Source: Prevotella sp. UBA3288 (GTDB lineage Bacteria; Bacteroidota; Bacteroidia; Bacteroidales; Bacteroidaceae). From it: DNA of 60,472 nt. Numbering within the stretch: the stretch's first letter is position 1; the number at the start of each line of letters is the position of its first letter. The stretch lies in contig DETM01000065.1 in assembly GCA_002361655.1 (NCBI GenBank), forward strand, positions 1 through 60,472, given 5' to 3'. Below are positions 53,257 to 60,472 of this stretch, piece by piece. The notes beneath the pieces were generated by a model. The model was not told the DNA's origin. It ran no database searches and saw only the letters and a program-made list of their open reading frames with translations. A program made the position numbers and the translations under genes.

Positions 53257-53268
53257 AAAGTTAAAAGA
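53232..53268. repeat. GTGAAAA-type repeat at the aminotransferase stop
   Basis: GTGAAAAG, GTGAAAAA, GTGAAAA and GTTAAAA follow each other over the stop codon. Third example in the window of GTGAARA units at a 3' end. Confidence 0.7.
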
Positions 53269-53272
53269 GGGA

Positions 53273-53983
53273 ATGGATACCGCACAGATCAAGGTGATGG
53301 CCTTCGATGCCGACGACACCCTATGGGACTGTCAAGGACACTTCGAACGGGTGATGCAACGGCTCTACGACGAACTCGTGCCGTGGGTAGACCGTGAGAC
53401 GGCCGCCCTCGAACTGTTTGCCACCGAGCGGAAGAACATGCCGCTGCTGGGCTTCGGCACCAAAGCATTCACGCTGTCGATGCTCGAAACAGCCATGCGG
53501 GTCAGCCGCTACGAGATGCCTGCCTCGAAGATCAGCGAGATCCAGCAACTGTGCTACACCCTCAACGAGTTTCCGTGCACCCCGCTCCCGGAAGTCAGCG
53601 AAACCCTACAGGCTCTAAAAAGCCTCCCCACCGAGAGGCCATTGAAAATGGTCTGCTTCACCAAAGGCGAACTGCTCGACCAGGAGCACAAACTGGAACG
53701 CTCCGGACTGAAAGACTGCTTCGACCATGTGGAAATCACAAGCGACAAAGGCGAACGAGAGTTCAGCAACCTCTGTCGCAAACTCAACATCGAGCCGCAC
53801 CAGATGCTGATGGTGGGCAACTCGCTGAAAAGCGACATCGCACCGGCCCTGGCCATCGGCTCTCTGGCAGTATATATCCCCTTCCACGTCATCTGGGAAC
53901 TGGAGCATACCGACCACTTCGACCATCCCCACATGGTGCAGATTACACACTTCGGACAGTTACTTGACATCATCCGCCACTAG
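53273..53983 (+). CDS. HAD-family hydrolase
   Basis: A 236-residue haloacid-dehalogenase-like phosphatase. Motif I is DADDTLWD (about residues 11-18), motif II is CFTKGE, motif III is the Lys in ITSDKGE, and motif IV is VGNSLKSDIAPALAIG. All catalytic residues are present. Substrate unknown; small-molecule phosphatase or phosphoglycolate phosphatase-like. It follows the aminotransferase by 16 bp and may be co-transcribed. Its 3' end is partly duplicated at a 27-bp offset. Confidence 0.85.
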   Translation: MDTAQIKVMAFDADDTLWDCQGHFERVMQRLYDELVPWVDRETAALELFATERKNMPLLGFGTKAFTLSMLETAMRVSRYEMPASKISEIQQLCYTLNEFPCTPLPEVSETLQALKSLPTERPLKMVCFTKGELLDQEHKLERSGLKDCFDHVEITSDKGEREFSNLCRKLNIEPHQMLMVGNSLKSDIAPALAIGSLAVYIPFHVIWELEHTDHFDHPHMVQITHFGQLLDIIRH

Positions 53984-53996
53984 AAGTTACTTGACA
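53958..53996. repeat. 27-bp offset duplication at the HAD stop
   Basis: AGTTACTTGACA occurs at 53958-53969 and 53985-53996, with weaker similarity beyond (ATCCGCCA against ATTCGACA). The stop codon lies between. Confidence 0.65.
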
Positions 53997-54028
53997 GGAT
54001 TCGACATTAATAAATAACATCTGTGAAC

Positions 54029-55030
54029 ATGAGACAACTCGCCACCCTATGGCTCACCGCCATCGCCATCGGTTCATGGGCACAAGGCCCCAACGACTCG
54101 GGCACCTACTATCAGGCTGCCGACGGCAAGAAGGGAGCCGCCCTGAAGACCGCCCTCTGCGGCATCATCTACAACCGGACAGAGCGTACCTACAAGCAAC
54201 TGTGGATCGACTTTAAGACAACCGACGTACGCAGCGACGGCAAGATATGGGACATGTATTCCGCCGTGACCAACTACGAGCCGGGCGGTGCTGCTCAGGG
54301 AGCCAACTACAAGAAGGAGGGCGACAGTTACAACCGCGAACACTCATGGCCCAACAGTTGGTTCGGCGGCGAGGTGCAGCCCATGTACACCGACCTGCAC
54401 CACCTCTACCCCACCGACGGATGGGTCAACAACAAACGCGCCAACTACCCCTTCGGCGAGACCAACGGTGAGAGTTACCGCTCGGCCAACGACTTTAGTA
54501 AACTGGGAAAATGCACCTACGACGGCTACACGGGCACCGTCTTCGAACCCGGCGACGAATATAAAGGAGACTTCGCGCGTACCTATTTTTATATAGTGAC
54601 CTGCTACGAAGAGAAACTGCCCGACTGGTTCGACCGCTACGGCAGCAAAGAGGGCGTCAAGCCCACCATCGACGGCAGCACCTATCCAGGCCTCACCGCA
54701 TGGCAACTGTCATTGCTCATGAAGTGGGCCGCCGGCGACCCCGTCAGCCAGAAAGAGACCAGTCGCAACAACGCTGTCGCCGCCATCCAGCACAACCGCA
54801 ACCCCTTCATCGACTACCCGGGACTGGAACAGTATATCTGGGGCTCCAAACAGAACGAGCCCTTCAGTTACGACCACTACAGCACCACCGCCATCAGCCG
54901 TCCCTCAGCCGATGTCACCGCCGCTCCCGCTGCCATCTATGCCCCCGACGGCCGCCGCCTCTCCCAGATGCAGCACGGCCTCAACATCGTCCGCCAACAA
55001 AGCGGTCGCACGGTGAAGATCGTTAAATAA
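54029..55030 (+). CDS. Secreted endonuclease I with T9SS signal
   Basis: A 333-residue secreted nuclease with a signal peptide (MRQLATLWLTAIAIGSWA). The Endonuclease_1 (EndA/NucM) domain covers about 30-270, with the metal site in NREHSWPNSWF and DLHHLYPTDGWVNNKRANYPFGE. Such enzymes cut DNA and RNA outside the cell. The last 40 residues (IYAPDGRRLSQMQHGLNIVR to KIVK) form a type A T9SS sorting signal, so it should leave through the PorKLMNP machine encoded 5 kb away. ATG 54029 is used; GTG 54023 is possible. Confidence 0.9.
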   Translation: MRQLATLWLTAIAIGSWAQGPNDSGTYYQAADGKKGAALKTALCGIIYNRTERTYKQLWIDFKTTDVRSDGKIWDMYSAVTNYEPGGAAQGANYKKEGDSYNREHSWPNSWFGGEVQPMYTDLHHLYPTDGWVNNKRANYPFGETNGESYRSANDFSKLGKCTYDGYTGTVFEPGDEYKGDFARTYFYIVTCYEEKLPDWFDRYGSKEGVKPTIDGSTYPGLTAWQLSLLMKWAAGDPVSQKETSRNNAVAAIQHNRNPFIDYPGLEQYIWGSKQNEPFSYDHYSTTAISRPSADVTAAPAAIYAPDGRRLSQMQHGLNIVRQQSGRTVKIVK

Positions 55031-55056
55031 CCCCCAACTCATACAAACCTATCACT

Positions 55057-58000
55057 ATGAACAATTTCTACCGATTTTTAAGTCTCACCTTGAGCCTTTT
55101 GGCTTCCGTGACAGTTTTCGCCGAACAAGTAACTGAGGACGAGGCTTTACAGAAAGCCCAACAGTTCATGCCTGGCAAACAGTTCAAGCAAAGTGCTTCT
55201 ACCCCAAGCGCAAGAGCCTCAGGAATAGGAGTCTCACGCCCTTATTATATCTTCAACGCAGAGGATAACGGCGGCTATGTACTTGTTTCTGGCGATGACA
55301 GAACGATTGCCATTTTAGGCTATTCAAGAACCGGAAATCTCGACCTGTCGGATATTCCCGACAATCTCCGCTATTGGTTGGACTCTTATGCTCGGCAGAT
55401 AGAAAGTCTAAACCATGGATTCACACCTGCCAAGATATCCACAAACCGTATCTCCAGAGATGCTATTGAACCACTGATTCAGACCCAGTGGAATCAATTC
55501 ACTCCTTATAATAACCAATGCCCCAAAGACCCCTCCACCAATTTAACATGCGTAACAGGATGTGTAGCAACAGCCATGGCCCAAGTCTTTAACTACCACA
55601 AATGGCCCGAACACTGTCCCGCTCTACCATCCTACAGGACAAATAAGGAAAATATCTATGTGCCTTCACTACCAGCCACTGATTTCAAGTGGAGTCTCAT
55701 GAAAGATACCTACTCTAATGGAGAAACAGGCGAGGCAGCAGAGGCAGTAGCAGAACTGATGCGATACTGCGGACAGGCGGTCCAAATGGATTATACATCC
55801 AAAGAATCTGGTGCCTATGCAGATCCACAAATTCTAAAAGACGTTTTTGACTACGATGACAACCTTACAGAAATCTATCGAAATGAATACACCGATGAAG
55901 AAGAATGGGAAAATCTGATTTATCAGGAATTAGACGAAGGCAGACCCGTCTTTTACAGTGGTACTCCGCCAGAAAACACCGGAGGATCAGGTCATGCGTT
56001 TATCTGTGACGGCTATGACGGCTACGGACGTTTCCACATCAATTGGGGATGGGGAGGTCATCGCGATGATTATTATGTACTATCTATTGCCAATCCATAC
56101 GACGAAGAAGATTTCGGCTTCTCAGAATATCAGGTGGCCATAATCGGTATGAAGCCCAAAATATCCGCCTCCGATTATGATGTGACAAAAGTAACCTTCT
56201 CCGAAGACATCTTTGTTAATGAAGAGACCACAGCCACCATCTCCCTCAAGAATATGGGCATCACTCCCCGTGAGAGAATTTTCCTTTGGATTAAACAGAA
56301 TCGTGTCTGGAAAAAAATCGCGTCTACTAATGCCACTATCGCTGCGCAAAAGTCCGGCGAGGCTGTCCTGACATTCACACCTACCAGCGTAGGTTCCTAC
56401 GAAGTGAAGATAACCTCAGACTATGATGGTTCGACTGTAAAGGCTACGGCCACCATCCAAGTAGTGACACCTGTCGAGGTCACTTCCGGAGATTTTGTCT
56501 ACTACACCAACCCTACGACCCGACATGCCATCCTGAAGAAAATGAACAACCAATGGCAGCACCAGAGAGTCAATATCCCGGAAACATTTGAATCCGAAGG
56601 TACAACATATCAAGTAATAGGAATTGCCAAAGACGCCTTTATCCAGAATAAACAAATGACGAGAGTAGTACTGCCTGCCACTATAAAAAGAATCGGTCAG
56701 AATGCTTTCCTCAACTGCACTTCACTAACAACTGTTGTTTCCCACATCCAATCACCATTTGTCATAGACGACAACACATTTTCCATCAGTTCATGGAGTG
56801 AGGAAAAGCCAAGAATTGTTGTTTCCCCCTCCCCAGCCACTTTGTTCGTTCCCGAGGGCACAAAATCGAAATACGAGGCCACTACCGGATGGACCATGTT
56901 TGCCAAGATTGTTGAAGGTGAACCTATAGAAGCCACTATTAATGGTGTGAATTATATGTGCGATGCTGATACCAAGACAGCGAAGGTGATTGCTGACGAC
57001 GGCCACAAGGAACTGACTGCAGTCAATATACCTGCACAAATCGAAGTCGGCGGTACCGCCTACCAAGTTACTGAAATAGGCAAATACGCGTTTTATAACT
57101 GTTCCCGAATTACTACCCTGACACTTCCCACTACAATCAAGACCATCGAGGAATATGCATTCAGTGGGTGTGGTAATATCAATGAGTTCATTATCCAAGA
57201 GGGATGTGAGACCATTGGAGAACGGGCATTCTCTGATATGTTTAATCTTCAAAAGGTAGAATTGCCTTCGACACTGACCAGTATAGGCAATTATGCGTTC
57301 TACGATTGCAGTAATCTTGAAAGCGTGGTTTCCCACATTCAAATGCCATTTGCGATATCCGACCAAACATTTATGATTTATTATTGGAACGAAACAGAGG
57401 GAGAACCAGAACGCAAGCCATCGCCTGCCACTTTGTTCGTTCCCGAAGGCACGAAATCGAAATACGAGGCCACTACCGGATGGACCATGTTTGCCAAGAT
57501 TGTTGAAGGTGAACCTATAGAAGCCACTATTAATGGTGTGAAATATATGTGCGATGCTGATACCAAGACAGCGAAGGTGATTGCTGACGACGGCCACAAG
57601 GAACTGACTGCAGTCAATATACCTGCACAAATCGAAGTCGGCGGTACCGCCTACCAAGTTACTGAAATAGGCAAATACGCGTTTTATAACTGTTCCCGAA
57701 TTACTACCCTGACACTTCCCACTACAATCAAGACCATCGAGGAATATGCATTCAGTGGGTGCGGTAATATCAATGAGTTCATTATCCAAGAGGGATGTGA
57801 GACCATTGGAGAACGGGCATTCTCTGATATGTTTAATCTTCAAAAGGTAGAATTGCCTTCGACACTGACCAGTATAGGCAATTATGCGTTCTACGATTGC
57901 AGTAATCTTGAAAGCGTGGTTTCCCACATTCAAATGCCATTTGCGATATCCGACCAAACATTTATGATTTATTATTGGAACGAAACAGAGGGAAAACCAG

Positions 58001-58818
58001 AAGGCAAGCCATCGCCTGCCACTTTGTTCGTTCCCGAAGGCACGAAATCGAAATACGAGGCCACTACCGGATGGACTATGTTTGCCAAGATTCTTGAAAG
58101 AGAACCTTTTGAAACGATAGTCAACGGCTTTAAATACAAATGCTTTGATGACGGCACCGCTGAATTGCTTGCCGATGACAGTTACAAAAATCTGACCGTC
58201 ATCAATATTCCTGCACAGATTGAAGTCGATGGCCAGTATTATCAAGTAGAAAAAGTGGGAAAGAATGCTTTCGAATACTGTTACAAAGTCACCTTACTAA
58301 CACTTCCCACCACAGTCAAAGAAATAGACAATTTCGCATTCCAAGGCTGTAGTGGTATCCAAGAAATCACAATTCCAGAGGGTTGCGTATCCATTGGAGA
58401 ACAATCATTCTATTCTCTGTCCAGCCTACGAAAGGTTGAGTTGCCCACCACGCTGACTTCCATCGGCTACAGAGCATTCAGTCATTGTCACAGTCTGGAA
58501 AGTGTGATTTCGTCCATTCAAACACCTTTCACTATAAAGAACCACACATTCTCTTATACTAAATGGAATGGGGAAGAGTGGGATGACCATCTCTCGCCTG
58601 CCACACTCTATATCCCTGCTGGTACAAAAACTGAATACCTCAATAAAGGATGGAATCAGTTCACAGACATCGTGGAATCAGAGACTTTAGGCATCAACAA
58701 CATTAGCAGTTCTACAGGAAAAGACCGTGACAAAGTTTACAACATTCAGGGTCAACGTATTGATAACCCCGTTAAGGGCATCTATATCAAGCACGGCAAG
58801 AAAATCCTTTTGCGATAA
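55057..58818 (+). CDS. C10 (streptopain-type) cysteine protease with BspA-like repeats and T9SS signal
   Basis: A 1253-residue secreted protein. Order: signal peptide (1-22); propeptide (about 25-130, YIFNAEDNGGYVLVSGDDR); C10 peptidase (about 140-370) with nucleophile Cys169 in VTGCVATAMAQVFNYHKWP and catalytic His313 in GGSGHAFICDGYDGYGRFHINW; an Ig-like domain (about 375-470); leucine-rich BspA-type LRR_5 repeats (about 480-1190, with AFYNCSRITTLTLP-like units); and a type A T9SS tail (VYNIQGQRIDNPVKGIYI). Related proteases are SpeB and Prevotella interpain A. Two 591-bp segments of the repeat region are almost identical. The gene is richer in A+T than its neighbours, a hint of transfer. 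It starts 26 bp after the endonuclease gene. Confidence 0.9.
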   Translation: MNNFYRFLSLTLSLLASVTVFAEQVTEDEALQKAQQFMPGKQFKQSASTPSARASGIGVSRPYYIFNAEDNGGYVLVSGDDRTIAILGYSRTGNLDLSDIPDNLRYWLDSYARQIESLNHGFTPAKISTNRISRDAIEPLIQTQWNQFTPYNNQCPKDPSTNLTCVTGCVATAMAQVFNYHKWPEHCPALPSYRTNKENIYVPSLPATDFKWSLMKDTYSNGETGEAAEAVAELMRYCGQAVQMDYTSKESGAYADPQILKDVFDYDDNLTEIYRNEYTDEEEWENLIYQELDEGRPVFYSGTPPENTGGSGHAFICDGYDGYGRFHINWGWGGHRDDYYVLSIANPYDEEDFGFSEYQVAIIGMKPKISASDYDVTKVTFSEDIFVNEETTATISLKNMGITPRERIFLWIKQNRVWKKIASTNATIAAQKSGEAVLTFTPTSVGSYEVKITSDYDGSTVKATATIQVVTPVEVTSGDFVYYTNPTTRHAILKKMNNQWQHQRVNIPETFESEGTTYQVIGIAKDAFIQNKQMTRVVLPATIKRIGQNAFLNCTSLTTVVSHIQSPFVIDDNTFSISSWSEEKPRIVVSPSPATLFVPEGTKSKYEATTGWTMFAKIVEGEPIEATINGVNYMCDADTKTAKVIADDGHKELTAVNIPAQIEVGGTAYQVTEIGKYAFYNCSRITTLTLPTTIKTIEEYAFSGCGNINEFIIQEGCETIGERAFSDMFNLQKVELPSTLTSIGNYAFYDCSNLESVVSHIQMPFAISDQTFMIYYWNETEGEPERKPSPATLFVPEGTKSKYEATTGWTMFAKIVEGEPIEATINGVKYMCDADTKTAKVIADDGHKELTAVNIPAQIEVGGTAYQVTEIGKYAFYNCSRITTLTLPTTIKTIEEYAFSGCGNINEFIIQEGCETIGERAFSDMFNLQKVELPSTLTSIGNYAFYDCSNLESVVSHIQMPFAISDQTFMIYYWNETEGKPEGKPSPATLFVPEGTKSKYEATTGWTMFAKILEREPFETIVNGFKYKCFDDGTAELLADDSYKNLTVINIPAQIEVDGQYYQVEKVGKNAFEYCYKVTLLTLPTTVKEIDNFAFQGCSGIQEITIPEGCVSIGEQSFYSLSSLRKVELPTTLTSIGYRAFSHCHSLESVISSIQTPFTIKNHTFSYTKWNGEEWDDHLSPATLYIPAGTKTEYLNKGWNQFTDIVESETLGINNISSSTGKDRDKVYNIQGQRIDNPVKGIYIKHGKKILLR
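56842..58023 (+). repeat. Two 591-bp near-identical tandem copies within the C10 protease gene
   Basis: The DNA repeats at an exact 591-bp (197-codon) offset. I count about three amino acid changes between the copies (VNYMC/VKYMC, GEPERKP/GKPEGKP). A third, diverged copy follows from about 58033. Confidence 0.92.
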
Positions 58819-58892
58819 AAACAGGTCAGGCCTATGGTCTGTGACCGCAGCGCCACTGGTGATGGCGACGGCATTAAAAATCAACGGAAATA

Positions 58893-58924
58893 TTTGGAAG
58901 AATAAAGAAAAATCACTAACTTTG
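58893..58924 (+). promoter_or_regulatory. Orphan promoter
   Basis: TTTG (58893-58896), 20 bp, TAACTTTG (58917-58924), with no gene downstream before the hairpin at 58984. Confidence 0.6.
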
Positions 58925-58929
58925 CATCG

Positions 58930-59032
58930 GATATGTGTCTTGTTACATCAACAGACGCAGTTTGACAGACATAAATAAAAAGGAAGTGTTTGCTTCTACT
59001 GAGTACTCCTAGTAGAAGCAAACACTTTCTTT
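58930..59032 (+). ncRNA. Candidate small RNA of about 100 nt
   Basis: It would start just after the orphan promoter and end in the hairpin AAGTGTTTGCTTCTACT (58984-59000) / AGTAGAAGCAAACACTT (59011-59027), 17 perfect pairs. The 10-nt loop contains GAGTACTC, itself a palindrome. The T run behind it is broken (TCTTTTCTT) on the plus strand but better on the minus strand (CCTTTTTATTT), so a minus-strand RNA from the TATCTTTG at 59088 is equally possible. Function unknown; only the promoter-hairpin arrangement is seen. Confidence 0.35.
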
Positions 59033-59135
59033 TCTTACTATGCCAGTTAAACCTTGGTTATATGTTCAGAACTCGCATATTTGGTTGCAAAGATACAACT
59101 TTTCAGAAAACTCCGATGCAAAAGTACACAAAAAA

Positions 59136-59165
59136 CCCGAAACGCAAAACATTTCGGGATTTTTT
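59136..59165. terminator. Bidirectional terminator of the M23 peptidase gene
   Basis: CCCGAAA (59136-59142) pairs with TTTCGGG (59152-59158); T runs follow on both strands. It lies 16 bp downstream of the peptidase stop. Confidence 0.85.
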
Positions 59166-59180
59166 ATTTTGATTATTAGA

Positions 59181-60119
59181 TTAGTTGTACTTCAGAATCT
59201 GTCCGGGACGCAGTTTGACGTTTTTCTTGATGCGGTTCAGACTGCAGAGGGCTTTCACGCTGGTGTGGTGCTTGCGGGCAATGGCAGAGAGGGTCTCGCC
59301 ACGCTTCACCTTGTGGTAGCGCACATTGGCCGAGGCCTGCTGCCTGTCGGAACCGGGCACCTCGGCATAGTTCAGACCGTCGCCGCCGCGATAGATGCCG
59401 CCGGTGCCACGCAGACGGGTGGCCTGCGACGACTCGCGGTTGTAGGTCGAACGGTGGAAGGTCCACTCGTCGGCCACTACATCCTGGTTGCGGAAGTCGA
59501 ACATCAGTGCGGGGTTGAGGGCTACGCCGCCCAGACGTGTCTCGAAGTGCAGGTGTGAACCGGTGCTACGACCGGTGTTGCCGCCCAGTCCGATGACGTC
59601 ACCGGCACGCACTTCCTGGTTTTCGCTGACCAGTTGCTTCGACATGTGCCCGTAGTAGGTCTCCAGTCCGTTGGGGTGGCGAATCACCACATATTTGCCA
59701 TAGCCACGGGGCTCGTAGCGTACGATACGCACCTTGCCGCTGAAGGCAGCGCGGATGGTGTCGCCGATGTACACCTTGATGTCCAAGCCTTTATGCTGGC
59801 GCCCCCAGCGTGCACCGAAGTTCGAGGTGATGACGCGGCTGGTGGTCGGCATGCAGAAATCGCGTAGGTCGATGCGGAACGAGTCGGGCAGGTTGGCCGG
59901 CACGTGGGTGTAGTCGTTGCTCCACTCACTGTAGAGGTCGGCAGCGGGTGCTTCCCACACCTCGTTCATAATCAACTGTTGCATCATCAGCGAGTCGACG
60001 GCCTTCATCTTGCGGTCGATGGGTGCCTGGCTGGCCAGCAGGTCTTGTCCGGCCATAGGCAGCGATGCCAATGTTGCTATTGCGATAAGTGACAGTTTCT
60101 TCAATTGCTTGAAAACCAT
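59181..60119 (-). CDS. M23 family metallopeptidase with LysM domain
   Basis: A 312-residue exported protein with a signal peptide (MVFKQLKKLSLIAIATLASLPMAG). The M23 (lysostaphin-type) domain covers about 95-215, with zinc ligands in HKGLDIKVYIGD and GSHLHFET and the extra His in YGHMSK. A LysM domain ends the protein (about 268-312, YHKVKRGETLSAIARKHHTS). M23 enzymes cut peptide cross-links in peptidoglycan, and LysM binds glycan strands, so it likely remodels the cell wall in the periplasm. All catalytic residues are present. Transcribed alone, about 100 bp after its promoter. Confidence 0.92.
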   Translation of the reverse strand: MVFKQLKKLSLIAIATLASLPMAGQDLLASQAPIDRKMKAVDSLMMQQLIMNEVWEAPAADLYSEWSNDYTHVPANLPDSFRIDLRDFCMPTTSRVITSNFGARWGRQHKGLDIKVYIGDTIRAAFSGKVRIVRYEPRGYGKYVVIRHPNGLETYYGHMSKQLVSENQEVRAGDVIGLGGNTGRSTGSHLHFETRLGGVALNPALMFDFRNQDVVADEWTFHRSTYNRESSQATRLRGTGGIYRGGDGLNYAEVPGSDRQQASANVRYHKVKRGETLSAIARKHHTSVKALCSLNRIKKNVKLRPGQILKYN

Positions 60120-60220
60120 AGGTTGTATTCTATTTTTGTTCGGTTCGTTATTCTGTTAGGAACGGCCTCAGTAGCGTACATTACAATCCAATGACGCATC
60201 CTTCTGCCGATAAGTCATTG

Positions 60221-60228
60221 CAAAGATA
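60221..60228 (-). promoter_or_regulatory. Promoter -7 element of the M23 peptidase gene
   Basis: TATCTTTG on the minus strand, about 100 bp before the start codon; no clear TTTG upstream. Confidence 0.55.
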
Positions 60229-60290
60229 ATAAATATATATGGAATAAAGACGGATTGGGACGGATTTTTTGTATACTTTTAACATTCCTG

Positions 60291-60472
60291 CTATGAAATG
60301 GCGCCCCAATTAACATTTGTCTTACGTATTTCGCGCAGTCTGTTCCAGAGCATCTGGTATTTGGGCGACCGGCAGTCGGGGTCGTCGTCGACAATCTTCT
60401 GTGCTTCGTCGCGGGCCATCTGCACCAATTGTCCGTCGCGGGCGATGTTGGCTATCTTCAGGTCGAAGGCCA
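60291..60472 (-). CDS. recG: ATP-dependent DNA helicase RecG, C-terminal fragment
   Basis: The last 60 codons of a gene cut by the right window edge. The frame reads FDLKIANIARDGQLVQMARD, then EAQKIVDDDPDCRSP, and ends NRLREIRKTNVNWGAIS. This is the wedge-distal C-terminus of RecG, where FDL-AN-ARDG-L and the final NWG-IS are typical for Bacteroidota. RecG remodels stalled forks and recombination intermediates. The stop (60291-60293) is certain; the identification rests on this short tail only. Confidence 0.75.
   Translation of the reverse strand, partial: AFDLKIANIARDGQLVQMARDEAQKIVDDDPDCRSPKYQMLWNRLREIRKTNVNWGAIS

Larger units (their letters stand above)
58819..59180. other. Intergenic stretch with convergent promoters and two hairpins
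   Basis: Between convergent genes. It holds a plus-strand promoter (58893-58924), a minus-strand TATCTTTG (59088-59095), a strong hairpin (58984-59027) and a terminator (59136-59165). No ORF longer than 60 codons with a proper start. Confidence 0.6.

Noticed and set aside
56791..58245. 484-codon minus-strand ORF
   Set aside because: Antisense to the C10 protease gene; its length comes from the repeated sense sequence being open twice.
1..60472. tRNA genes
   Set aside because: I looked in the intergenic gaps for cloverleaf arms with a GTTCRANNC T-loop and found none; a covariance-model scan would be decisive.

Overview
The window reads as one piece of a Bacteroidales chromosome, most probably a Prevotella-like member of the Prevotellaceae. 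The basis is the Bacteroidota promoter form (TTTG, 19-20 bp, TAnnTTTG) in front of many genes, a type IX secretion system (T9SS) operon, secreted proteins with type A T9SS C-terminal signals (YNLRGQKV...GLYIINGKK), and the DUF58/MoxR/DUF4350/DUF4129/SpoIIM operon typical of the phylum. Housekeeping genes are fairly GC-rich. The heads of the secreted proteins, the C10 protease gene and the 26.7-29.5 kb stretch are visibly richer in A+T.

Layout. 1-0.4 kb: promoter and boxA-like leader that look like the start of an rRNA operon running leftwards out of the window. 0.4-15.5 kb: three large mosaic T9SS cargo proteins that share modules, interspersed with an Rpn-type PD-(D/E)XK nuclease and an AAA-ATPase/PD-(D/E)XK protein. 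15.5-21.8 kb: a minus-strand operon SpoIIM-membrane protein-DUF4129-DUF4350-MoxR-DUF58, divergent from an RDD protein. 22.6-26.6 kb: HerA-like ATPase, malate dehydrogenase and a geranylgeranyl-reductase-type flavoprotein. 26.7-29.5 kb: AT-rich accessory islet with an Abi protein, a relaxase remnant, an orphan leader and a 478-bp foldback element. 29.5-38.4 kb: gamma-carbonic anhydrase; operon gltX-waaA-phosphoesterase-FMN-binding protein-sensor kinase; 7TM-HD phosphodiesterase. 38.6-49.4 kb: FadL-type porin and the minus-strand operon porP-porK-porL-porM-porN-outer-membrane barrel-priA. 49.5-54.0 kb: indolepyruvate oxidoreductase, aminotransferase and HAD hydrolase. 54.0-58.8 kb: two more T9SS cargoes, an endonuclease I and a C10 protease with BspA-like repeats. 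59.2-60.5 kb: M23/LysM peptidase and the 3' end of recG.

How it fits together. PorK/L/M/N/P form the T9SS machine. Five proteins in the window (1572, 7550, 11245, 54029, 55057) carry the C-terminal signal this machine recognises, so the window holds both exporter and clients. The ior genes with the adjacent aminotransferase suggest interconversion of aromatic amino acids and aryl acids. The gltX operon ends in a sensor kinase with no response regulator beside it.

The most unusual signal is not a gene. Repeats of several unit lengths sit on stop or start codons: 9-bp arrays after porK, porL and the DUF4350 gene; 7-bp GTGAARA repeats on three stop codons; five 25-27-bp tandem duplications at gene edges; and a 17-bp direct repeat around a 58-bp insert at a fourth kind of 3' end. 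In the T9SS operon the 9-bp arrays leave short in-frame ORFs that end at or next to the start codon of the next secretion gene. A separate class is a 22-bp-period palindrome array, seen once before a cargo gene and once, in different sequence, inside the foldback element. All calls are from reading the sequence; no database search was run.
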